64,000 nt of DNA, taken from assembly GCA_036850595.1 (NCBI GenBank), contig CM072153.1:16324169-16388168 (forward strand). Direction: 5' to 3'. The translations under genes were made by a program, and so were the position numbers. Positions 26,957 to 38,388 of this stretch are shown here, one piece after another (positions within the stretch are counted from its first letter, which is position 1; each line of letters opens with the position of its first letter). Below the pieces are notes generated by a model. It made no database searches. It had not been told where the DNA came from and worked only from the letters and a program-made list of their open reading frames with translations. The DNA is from Rhyacichthys aspro (taxonomy: Eukaryota > Chordata > Actinopteri > Gobiiformes > Rhyacichthyidae).

Positions 26957-27610
26957 CCTTTAATAAACAGAAAACAAGGCTTTAGTTTAAATCTGTTTAA
27001 ATAAATTTGTTTAAAGTCAAGATAGTCATAGACCAGAAGGCTTTAAAGCAACAGTGTTTGCAGCATTTGCACCTAATAAAAGTCAAAGGAGAGTGTGCAG
27101 TCTTAGTTTCTAAGTACCTGTCCTTTTGGTTACTCAGTACCTGCCCATGCACTTTGTGATCTCAGATCAAAACAATGATTTGGACCTTGACCTGACAAAG
27201 GTCTAAAGGCACAAATGCTTTGGCACATTTTGATTAAATAACTTATTATATAAGTTATAATACAGGCTTATTACTTTATCCATCTTTTCAAGTGCCTCCA
27301 TTTTCATCTTTAACTTGATATGGTAACATCCCCGTGCTGAAGACCCCCATAAAGACAGCATTTTTCATATCTTTTAAGTTGCACCCATGCATGACATTGT
27401 TTGATTTGTCATTTTGGACATTACACACAACATATACAGTACATTTTCATTCAGTATTGTTTTTCTGAGTCAATGTATGTAGTAGGGAAGTATGCTTTAC
27501 ATCTGTAGCAAATGCATTAATGTGTAGTTATGTAATAAATAGGCATACTTACCCAACTCCACAATTAAAAAGAAGTCACAGTCAAAGTCACAGCTTGTCA
27601 GCAGGTTACG
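26957..27610 (-). promoter_or_regulatory. Probable UGT 5' non-coding exon, intron and TATA-like promoter
   Basis: A minus-strand donor (GGAGTTGG, then GTAAGTATG) ends a putative exon at 27553. A matching acceptor (TTTATTAAAG) opens the coding exon at 26957, 18 nt before the ATG. A TATA-like TTAAATAG lies at 27617-27624, about 30 nt upstream of a plausible start near 27590. Inferred from motifs only; no transcript evidence. Confidence 0.45.
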
Positions 27611-27624
27611 TGCTCTCTATTTAA

Positions 27625-28398
27625 GACTCAATAAAATAATCACGGAACAGAACAGTGTCCAATGGGCCGCTTCTATCACTGTTAGAATGTATAAATAAGG
27701 TTCAGACCATGGTTCAACATGTAAGCAGCGAGTGGAGCAGGACAGATGTCTGTAGAGCCATCTAGTGTCCAGTTAGTGACAATGCACATAGCGTTAGGTC
27801 CCACGATTGTTTACTTGCAGCACCCGCAATACAGTTTTGATGAGTCTGTTTTTCATCATTTAGAAAAAAGTACTAATACATTACTGTCCAATTTTACTTC
27901 TTACGTAAGTTTTTTTTTTGTTTTGTTTTCTTCAATTAGAACTTTTGTACAGGTGCTACATAAGGCCTGACAAAGTTAAAATGGAGGAATTTTGTGGAAT
28001 ATTGTGTCATTGAACTGAGCATATCCTGCCACAATAAACATGCTTAAAAAACATATAAAGAACCAAATAATACTAAATTTGAACGTAACAGATCATGAAC
28101 AGGAAACTTCTTAAAGGTTGACGCTTGTGTACATCATTACACCTTACTGGGGCTCATTATGGGCCATTACTTTCCACTGATTTTGTGTCATACTATAAAA
28201 TCATACAGAAAAAAATAATGTGTTGTTGAGTGAGAGATGACTGTAGTGAAACAGTGGTTGGTCCAGTCAACATTGCTCAGCCCTTTGTTGTTGTTCTCAC
28301 GCTAACATGCGAGATCCGTAGAGGCGCTCCACTGCGCGGTCGCACTCCGCCCTGACTTCCCCTCTGCCCGCGGCCTGCTGCTGTGCGATGAGCAGAAG
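27625..28398. promoter_or_regulatory. Divergent spacer between UGT and ube2q2, with ube2q2 CpG-rich promoter
   Basis: The UGT and ube2q2 are head-to-head. The left part is AT-rich; about 28310-28398 is GC/CpG-rich, fitting a housekeeping-type promoter and 5' UTR for ube2q2. No TATA box seen on the plus strand. A degenerate CTCF-like motif (minus strand, two mismatches) lies at 27755-27768. Confidence 0.45.
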
Positions 28399-28417
28399 AT
28401 GTCGGTTTCGGGGCTGA
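28388..28417 (+). other. Short upstream ORF overlapping the ube2q2 start
   Basis: An ATG 11 nt before the ube2q2 start opens a 9-codon frame that stops at TGA 28415-28417, inside the coding region in another frame. It has G at -3. The main ATG has A at -3. Whether it lies in the transcript depends on the unknown start site. Confidence 0.4.
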
Positions 28418-31400
28418 AGGCCGAACTGAAGTTTTTGGAGTCAATTTTTGACCCAAATCACGAGAGATTCAGAATAATAGACTGGAAACCGGATGAACTG
28501 AGTTGCCAATTTAACGTAACAGGAGAGAAGCTGCTTATCATTCACTGCAACATTACGGTGAGTCGAGGCCAGCTCTGCGCACTGCTAACCCAGACTGAAA
28601 CCAAACCACTGCGCGGAAGGTTCCGTGTTTACCCTCAACTGCGATTTAAGTGTGTCATTCTGTAATTGTTGCGAGTTTGATCATCTAGGTTTAAGAATAC
28701 ACTCCGATTTACCAAAACACAGAAGCTCTTGTGATAAGATTGCCTCAAAAAAGCACAATAAAACGTCGATTATGAACGACGTCGCGGCAGCTTTTGCTAG
28801 TAGCCTGATGTCTGAAAGTAAAGATACCGCTAGCTCTGTTTGTTAGCTAAATACCTGGATTATAGTTTGATACACTATTGCGACAACGACAGCTTTATGT
28901 CGTTGGCATTAGATTTCTACAATTTATTTAAAATGAAAACATCAGTAGACTGTATTAAAAATGGGCAAAGTTTTGCTATGAACATGTCTGAACCTATACC
29001 TCATAAATGTACTCTTGTGTTGGGCTGTATGTGGCTGTGGGTACTGTATGCTTATGTTTTAGTCTATTTTAACAAATAGACTGATGTCCTTTAGTGATTA
29101 TATAAGAAAACTATGAAATGAAATGTACCTTCTCTGTCTTAAGTGCCACTCCTGTGTAATGTAGCTTTATAAATCCAGCAGTCTTTGTTATTCTTTTTTC
29201 AACCAACATATATTATACAGTAGGCTACTGTGTTTTGTCGTTTTGTCACCAACATTTAGTGATGAACTAGTACAGAAACATCTAGTTTTGTGCATTACAT
29301 TTAGGTTAAGAAGCATTAACTCAAGGTGGTGTCATTACACTTAATACATGCGTCATGAGGTGTCAGACATTATTCATTTAGATGACACAAACCCTCCAAG
29401 ACAAAATGCCCACGGCCCATAGTTCTACGCACAAACTGCCTCAGCTATTCAACACATTGTTTCTTCATTATGAATTTAAACCTTTCTTTCTTGCATATAA
29501 TTCTTTGTGCATTTGATTGTTTTCCCAAATATTAATTTAATTTACTTGCAAAAGACTTACTGCACTGACTTACTGTGTTGTCAGTCTGCTGCATAACTGT
29601 ACACTTCACTCTGCTCATTGTCTGCCAGTGTGCAATATATTCTTGCAGCACCAAGGCAGGCAATGGACAAAACATTGTGTTCAGTAGGTGTCTGTGTGGG
29701 CTATGGCATTTGGAAAGCCTTTGAAAAAACTTCTCATCACATCTCATTTTATGCAAGACATAATTGTATCTTTGGCATTTATATAATTAAAACAGAATAT
29801 TATTGGTACACAGCAGAGCCTTAAAGGAGCTGGTTGACAGACAGACTGAATTTTCCTTTGTTTACCTTCTGCAGGAATCCTATCCCTCTACACCGCCAAT
29901 ATGGTTTGTTGAGTCAGATGATCCGAGTCTGGCTGAGGTGTTGGAGCGTCTAGAGGATGTTAGAAAAGGAAGCACACTGGTAAGTTCACACTGACAATAA
30001 AATCCTGAAAATTTCTGTATTTATTAAAATCTTTTTGTATTTACTTTAACATTTTTGTTTCTTTGCAGCTTCTTCAGCAGTTAAAGCGGCTAATATGTGA
30101 TTTGTGTCGACTGTATAACCTGCCACAACATCCAGATGTGGAAATGCTCGACCAGCCTCTACCAGCTGGGCCAATTACCCAAGAGCGAAAGGTAAGCTTC
30201 ACACACACTTTTACTATTCATTTTGTGATGAAATTTTCACAAATTGACATTGTTTAATTTTGCAGCATGGGCCATCAGATGAGGTGACGTCTGAAGAAGA
30301 AGAGGAGGAAGAAATGGGAGAGGTGCAGATGTGTTTTTTTATGACAGTTTAGTCAGTTGACATTACATACAGTAGTTATTTTAATGAATTAGGGTTTTAA
30401 CTGTATCTGAACTTAATTTGTGGCAGCAGGACATTGACCTGGACCAAGACCTGGACCATTACGACATGAAAGAAGAGGAGCCAGTGGATGGGAAAAAGTC
30501 AGAAGATGACGGCATTGAGAAAGAAAATCTGGCCATCTTAGAAAAGATTCGCAAAAACCAGAGACAGGATCATTTGAATGTACGTCCTTATTGTATTATG
30601 TATATTTTTTTAGACTGTATCGTGTCAGATCTTTTCATAGTATTTGTTTTTCATCACTACCATCATTCTGTGTTAATATTTGCATCTATTCTTTGTTGTA
30701 GGGGGCTGTGTCTGGCTCTGTGCAAGCCTCAGACCGCCTAATGAAGGAACTCAGGGAGATCTACAGATCACAGAGTTATAAGACAGGTAACCTCATGAAT
30801 GGCCATATTGCAGTGATGATTTGTATTTTTGAAATGTCTTTTCACCATTTTGTGTTATTTTACAGGTATTTATTCAGTTGAACTAGTTAATGACAGCCTT
30901 TATGAATGGCACGTCAAGTTAAGAACGTAAGATTACATCCAGTTGTATTATTTTCACAAATTTATTGTGAATTAAGTATTTTCTGTGAGTTTTGACCTGT
31001 TGTTTCATTACAGGGTAGACCCAGATAGTCCATTACATAGTGACTTGCAGGTCTTAAAAGAAAAAGAGGGAGTGGACTACATTCTGCTAAATTTCTCTTA
31101 CAAAGTGAGTTGTTTGACATATCTTTTACATTTATTCAACTTTCTTTCTGAGACTTGATTTTTTTCTTCTCTCAATACAGGATAATTTTCCCTTTGACCC
31201 ACCTTTTGTACGGGTAGTGTCACCTGTGCTCTCTGGAGGGTAAGTATCACGTCTCATTTAACATCACTCTGCTCTTAAGAAAGTGCATACCTTATATATT
31301 GGACCACATTTTTTTGCATCATTACTTGAGGTTTTGTATGTGTAGTGTTGGAACAAACTGGAAATTGATATTTTTTTTCAATAATGGGCTTAACCTTCAC

Positions 31401-32649
31401 ATCCAAACTAGCCTAATTTGTACAATTGGGTGTGCTTGGACTATTCAGTGTTGAATGTTTACTTCTTAAGGCAAAGCCATATGATCTTTTTTAATTTAGC
31501 TTCAAGGTCCTTTTAAAGTTTCCCTATATGTAAAAGTATAACTCCTGTTTTACATTTTGCAGAATGACAGGGCACGTTACCTGCTTATGACAACATACAT
31601 CTCACCAGATAAACATCATCGTACTTATTTTAGACTATTCAACGAAAAGTGCTACAATTGTACAGTAGTAAACAAAGTTCATGGAGAGTACTTTGAATGT
31701 GGGTATATTCTAAAAGTAAAGTTATTGTCTTGTTGAAGCAGAACAAAACACCAAAACGTCACGGGAACTCCTTTAAATCCTACTGACATCCTGTAATTTG
31801 TCATTCTTAATCCTTAATAATGCACCTCTGTACTTTCTTACAGTTATGTTCTAGGAGGAGGGGCCCTGTGCATGGAGCTTCTCACAAAACAGGTATGGAA
31901 ACAAGTCACACACCTTTCAAAAGGTAGTTGACGGTGGACCCGATCTTATCAGTTGTGATGTGTGGTTTCAGGGCTGGAGCAGTGCCTATTCCATAGAGTC
32001 TGTCATAATGCAGATAAATGCAACCCTGGTGAAAGGTAAAGCCAGGGTGCAGTTTGGAGCCAATAAGGTAATGCTATTGTCATTGATTATCCATGTGAAT
32101 GTCTGTATTAAATAAATGCATGTATCTTTAAAAGATGAATTTTCTTTTCTTTTAGAACCAGTACAATCTTGCCAGAGCACAACAGTCATACAAATCTCTT
32201 GTGCAGATTCATGAAAAGAATGGTAAGTGACTGTTTGGAGACTATGGTCGGAGATATGATTGCTGTTTGTCTGTGATCCAGGGCTGCAAAAAATAACCTA
32301 AGTAATGCATGCGGTGCAATATGCACAGTTAGAGTTGTGTTGTGCAAGTCATGTGACCAAATATAACATATGAACATAACAAGTTTTAAACAATGTTTAA
32401 CACATAATGTGGCATTGCATCTACATGTGTGATCACAAAATAAATCTTTGAGAAGATTTCGATGTGACAGCACCAAACCATATACAGTACTTTGGTGTAG
32501 ACCATCATTTAATGTCTGCACTGTGCTTTCTCAAGGAGCAGATGTGTGGTTTAACAGCAGGTATATCTCCAGCCGTGGAGTATCATTCTGTTTTAAACTA
32601 CCTTTGTTTTTCTGTAGGCTGGTACACACCACCCAAAGAGGACGGATAA
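28399..32649 (+). CDS. ube2q2: Ubiquitin-conjugating enzyme E2 Q2
   Basis: Accepts ubiquitin from E1 and passes it to substrates or E3s in the cytosol. Thirteen exons: 28399-28557, 29875-29979, 30069-30191, 30266-30322, 30430-30579 (or from 30427), 30702-30786, 30866-30926, 31014-31104, 31181-31239, 31844-31892, 31972-32067, 32156-32222 and 32618-32649. The total is 377 aa (human 375). The N-terminal part (1-140, starting [13 protein letters not shown]) is an RWD-like region. An acidic linker follows (about 136-160, [12 protein letters not shown]). The C-terminal UBC fold has the catalytic Cys306 in [10 protein letters not shown]. The end, [10 protein letters not shown], matches mammals. Phases agree at every junction. 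It is head-to-head with the UGT and tail-to-tail with scamp5. Confidence 0.96.
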
Positions 32650-34580
32650 GGAGTTACCACCACTATGCACTGGGAAAATGTCTTTGGGTCAAAATCTCCT
32701 TTTTAACATTTCCCCCTTTTGACTTACTGGGATTATATCATCTTTTCTTGTGGAAACCATCTCGTTGGCTCATCTGACAAGTATTCCTTCGTCTGCTCTG
32801 GGAAAGACTTTGTTCTGACATATTGCATTGCTTGTCCTCTCATTGTTTTAATGAGATGAGTGATGTGAGGGTATCACTAGTCCTGTTTTATAAATATGCT
32901 CATTTGTCTTTTAAAAAACACTTCTCTTTAAGGGGAAATGCTTTTTCTTTTGCTGCTTTGACAAACTGGGCTTCATAAACAGTCAGTTACCCCAATGTGA
33001 AATGGGAAGTTTTAAATGAACATTGATACTGAAGCTCTTAAGTGGCACCTCACACAACCTGTGTTTATTTTTAATAACTTTTATTTCTTTTTTGTTTTTC
33101 TTTTGGAAATTAACTGGTACACAAACGCAAATATTGTTTTAGAAATTTTATTTGAGTTTTTATTATTTGAGAAGCCTAGACAAAATAAGCCAGTTTTATA
33201 TTTTGGAGGCTTATCTTTTAAATTGAGATGACTTACCATTCAGTATGTTTTAGCTCCTACTTCTAAATCTTTGAAGCATAATGGGCCAAGCAGAATCAAA
33301 ATGTTGAGGAAACCGACATGTGGTCAAAGACGACAAAACAAGGCTTGTGGTATCTGGTCAAGATAAAGAGACACTTTGCCTTATCATTTTATACTTGTTT
33401 TACTCACTGCTGCCATTGGTCATCTTTCCTGTAAAGGCTAATGGTTAAAGTGTGAAGGCTAATTTGATGCAAAAAACTGAAAATGTGTCTAGATAGGTGG
33501 GCACAATGTTTGTTACCGAAGCTTTACACAGTTAGAAATGAAGGCTTTTGGATGGATCATTACAGCTGTGGGTTGCTTATTTTCAGTGAATATCTCAAAC
33601 CACTTCCCTGTAAGATTTTTTAGAGCTGGAGTCATCTTTAGAGGCCCATCTCTAGCGTTCCTTCCCTTGCCAAGATGTAAAAACACTGAAAACTGTTATG
33701 GTGTACATTAGGTGCATTTTAACTTTGAACATGCAATATAATATCAATCAATACTGCTGTTCTCCATACTCCAGGACACTCACTGTATGTATCAGCCTTT
33801 TTTGCAGTTTTACTCCACCTTTAAGAGTATGTTTGAATGGCAACTCAGGTAACAAACAATATTTAGGAGGTGAATTGCTACTTGGACAGGTTGAGTTAAG
33901 GGTTATATTTTAGATCCATGCCGTGTACATTTGGCCTGCTCACTCTGCTCTGATGTCTGTGACAGATACTGAAACAAGCTTTACACTCTTTTGGACATGT
34001 TTCCTTCAATTTAAGCAATGCAAGACAGGACACAGGATGGTTGAAGCTTGATGGGCGCCTGATAAATCCCTGCATTCATATATTGCCTTTTTATCTGGAG
34101 ATGCATTACAGTGTGCAGTCTGCCAGATAAAATAAGTTGTGCAGCAGCTGTGAAGGTCAATAGCAAGGACATTATGAGCTAAATATTTGAAGTTCTGAAT
34201 AATTATTCTTTGTCCACTGCATCCTGTTCTTGTTCATCTGACACAGTGTGGAAGCTGAGGAGGGAGGAGCTTTTAGGTATCTTAAACTGAAACGTTGAAC
34301 TGAGCCCCTCCAATGCCAAAAGTCTGCTCAAAAGGACGCAAGTTTCATAGACATGCTGTGGTGAATCGGCTTCTCAAACTGGACTGGTAGTTAAAAAAGA
34401 TACGTCTTTCTCAATTTAAAAAAGTCATGTTCTCACACCAACAAACAGATGACAAAATCTGGCAGTGTTGGTTTGCTTTAGTTTTGTTTTTTTTTTCCAT
34501 TTGAAGAAATTTTGACCATGTACAGTAATTTGTAAACTTGCATCAAGTTTATGAATAAAGAATTTTAAGATTATTACATG
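32650..34580 (+). other. ube2q2: ube2q2 3' UTR
   Basis: AT-rich sequence after the stop, running to the first convincing plus-strand poly(A) signal AATAAA at 34554-34559. No coding frame with family resemblance. The exact cleavage site is unknown. Confidence 0.55.
34554..34559 (+). terminator. Probable ube2q2 poly(A) signal
   Basis: Canonical AATAAA following T-rich sequence, about 1.9 kb past the ube2q2 stop, on the coding strand. Confidence 0.5.
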
Positions 34581-37500
34581 TGTGCTATCAAGGTTTTTGT
34601 GCAAGACTAAGACTTCATTCTCTGTTCAGGATCCATCAAAATGAGACTGAGACTGTTGCTTTAAAGGCATTATATGCAGGATTTCCTGTCAAATATTTAA
34701 AAAAAGAAATCTGACCCTTGCCCCATCCTCTTTTTAGCGCCCATCAGGGGGTAAAAGTCAAATCCAGGGTTACTCTGGCTTTTGAATAAAGTCCAGCCAC
34801 CTGTTACATAGTTTAGCTGTATTTTCCTTAAATCTGTTATTGGACGGGAGCTAAACACATGTAAACAAAGAAGGAAAATCAGTCAGTGAGTAGTGGGATA
34901 CAAATTATATCATCATCATGAAAACACCACATTGTACCTCAAAGTTAACATTTGATAGTATTTCTCGTGTTATTTGATTTTACCGAGATGCTGATATAGC
35001 CATTATGCTGTTTGTTTTAGTTTAGAGGAACCATCACTCCCGCTTTTGAAAAATGGGCCATTTCCTGTTACGTTCTGCAAAACTGCAAGAAATCATGTCA
35101 GCAGTGGAAAACGTTATGCTTTGGCCCCAACATGTGTAAAAAAAAGCCACAACTGACATTTGATAAGTTGGTTTTGATATTGGAATTGTGAATTGAGTTC
35201 TTAAAGGCCCACAGTTAAGGATTTATGTTGCAGTTCATAAAATCACAAAGATCTATGGTGCAGTTGCTGTGAAGAAGGCCATAAAAGAAGTAAATCTAGA
35301 CACTGTCAAATGTTACTCTCTATGTCAGTCACCAGTCTCTCATTCTTCTCCTATTCAGGCTCAATGCTGGATGCAGGACAAAAGGGGATCATTTTCCTAC
35401 ATATCAATAAATTGGGCCAATTTGACTGAAAGAAATGCTAGTTATGAAAAGATTTCACTGAATAACAAACAGATTTCAACAAGAACTCTTTAATATCTAT
35501 TAGGATAAGACCAAATAATACAAAAGTAATACACAAAAAGGTATTCCTTATTTACTTCACTCATGGAGACACAGCCTCCTCAAACAACATATCCATCAAT
35601 TTAAACATGTTCCTATAAGTGTTTATCCATGGCATATATTTACCTCAATTCATATCAGTATTATATATTTATCTTGTATCTACTCATAGTATAGTACATA
35701 TCAAACAACATACATGTGGGAAGTTAGGTCTTTGATGAGGAATGGCTTTTGAAGCTTTGATACAGCGTGAAAAGCAAAATGCAGAGTAATACACGTCCAA
35801 TGTATTGCTACGACGACTATACAGTTGTAATGAACACTTTAGCTGTGCTGTATGTACACATGGTCCCAAATTCACCAAAGACCATGATTACTAGTTACTA
35901 GACACACAGAAAGGCCATTGTGCATAATGATTACAGAAACCAAAACCTTGTGCGTTTACTAAGAGATAAGTTGCACATAAACGGTTTTGGTTATTGTTCA
36001 TAAATACTGTGTGTGTGTGTGTGTGTATGTGTCTGCTGGTGAACTGACAGATTTTCTAGTGTTAGTTTCTAGTGTTAATTTTAAATATGTCTCATTTTTA
36101 TGTTACAATCATAAATATAGTCAAAAAAGATAGAAGTCTGCCTCCTTTAAACAGCAGAACAGCACTTTGATCTGATAAATCTGTTTATTAGTATTGCTCC
36201 ACATCATGAATTTGGTTTGCTCTGAGCATTGAGCAAAGCAAATGTGACTTTTGAAATTGAAATGATAACTAAAGTGATTTAAAGTTCAGTTCAGTGTTTT
36301 GTAAAGGTGGTTCTACTAGATACTTTTGGATAGATTGGATGTTTTTTTCCGACTGTAGATGGTTGTCAGTTCACACCTTTGAGGAAACAGACAGGAGCAA
36401 ACATTAAACCATTAAAGGGAACTGTATATAAGGCCAGTTAATTACTTCAAAGTTCATCTAAAAGTGTGGTTCGTAAATGGCTCAGGGGTTGTATTAAATG
36501 AAGATATAAAAAGCAGTCATGTGTCAAATGAGTGAAATGTAAATACTTTCTATGTAATATCCACTTGCACTAGTTTTTAAAGTGTGTTTTCACTGAACCA
36601 ATAACCAGTCATACATAACACAAAGCCTGTGTCGTTACTTAGCCTCCCAGACCCACAGACTTTCTCAGTGAAGTCTAATGCATCTGGAACTCCACTCACT
36701 GAGCCTGTCTTCCACCCAAATTCAACAACATCAACCAATCATAAGCGGTTATCTAAATAGGGGCAGCTTTATGCACTTTAGTAAGAAGTGAAATTTTTGT
36801 TTTGTTACTTCATAAGACCAGGTTTTGTACAGAATAGTAAATTAGGATGGCTGTGGCTAGTCATTGCTCCTGTCTGCTTCTCCAAACTGAAGCCAGTTAT
36901 CTACAGGGAGTAAGTTACCTTTCCCTAAGTATCCCACTTTACAAAATACTGGACTATTCCTTTAAAAAGATAAATTGTAAACTAACTAACCCACAGCCAT
37001 GGAAATACACAGAGAACATTTGCTTCTAGCTCATACACACACCATCCATAATACACAAAAAAATAGGTCAGTACAAAAACAAGAACTGAAAAACAAAACA
37101 ACAAACTGTCTACTGAATACCACACTGTCACAATCAGACGAGACGACTCACAGGTTTTGAAATAAGAAGCATTCAGATACATATCATCACATCTGTTTCA
37201 AGTCTAATACGGTATTATTGTAATAACCATCTACTGAATCTTAAAGGACTGTTGAAACTGAAAACAATGAGTGGACACATCAGGCCTCACAAGGGCTACA
37301 CACAGAGTCTCTCTTTCACCGCCTGTTTTTTAAGAAGTGAGTTCAATTTATTTTCTTTACATATCTTCATTCATTTACACCTAAGTATGGAATAACACCA
37401 ACAGCCACAAAATGACACGCTAAGGCCTGAAATCCAGAGCTTCGGAGACAAGTAGTCTTTTAAGTAATTACATGTAGGGGTTAGTGGGGGAATTTCCAAA

Positions 37501-38388
37501 GGGAGAACATCCATCATACAACACTATGTCCACCTACAACAATGATTATTAATATTTACTGTACGTCCAACGTCCACATGTTTGGTTCTTTCATTTTATG
37601 ACCTGTACAAAGTTAAATTGGAATGTTTTATCTAAACTTTTTAAACCCCAATATAGCATGTGCTTCACTATGAACACGTCATGAGATTTTAATGAACTGA
37701 TCCCACCCTGTTCTGCAAGTAGCTAGTGTAAAATGACCAAACCGAGCACCCCTTATTGTCAAAAGGTGAGGACAGAAGACACAAACGTCTGACACAAAGA
37801 CTAAGGGCTTCAAATTCACACTTTACCTGAGATGTAAAAAAAAAAAAATACTGCTAAACAAAAATGTTCACTGATACAGAGTAGCTGGATTGGATTTGAA
37901 TTGATAGTGTCAAATTGTTCTCTACTATTTGGTCATTTTAACATTTGCTTATCCAGATTTTGAAAAAGGAAGCTCTACAATAATAATTATAATAATAAGG
38001 AAAATATGGCTATTACTGTACCCTAAAATACATTACCCTACTACTACTAGAGAGGGGACTTGTTGTGGACCACAACTGAATACTTTGATGAAGCTCAGGG
38101 GACTGGCTTTAGCTATGGGAGTGTCAGCTGGAAAGTAAAACGCTGATTTGTGCAGAATGCAAATTAGAAAAACAGTTGTTTCAATAACTCCCTGTTTTGC
38201 AAGTGGTCTTTTGACTAAAACACCTACCTATGTGTGTGTCAACATATGTGTATTTCCATATATGTCTCTCTCAATTGTTCTTTTTAAATTGCGCTAACAC
38301 TGTGTTGAAATGAAGGGCACCTAATTCTGAATTCTTAATTGATCCCTTTTTATCTCTCCCACTCGGCTCCATGGCCCCCTCCTCTGTC
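34581..38388. other. Region between ube2q2 and scamp5, probably including a long scamp5 3' UTR
   Basis: No exon recognised. About 34650-35260 has the look of an old interspersed repeat (shared string with 24144, TAGCGCCCATCAGGGGG motif). From about 36180 or 37350 to 38388 may be scamp5 3' UTR: minus-strand AATAAA candidates lie near 36183-36188 and 37348-37353. The two genes are tail-to-tail. Confidence 0.45.
36009..36027. repeat. (GT)n microsatellite
   Basis: About nine uninterrupted TG units, then a degenerate GTATGTGT extension. Confidence 0.85.
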
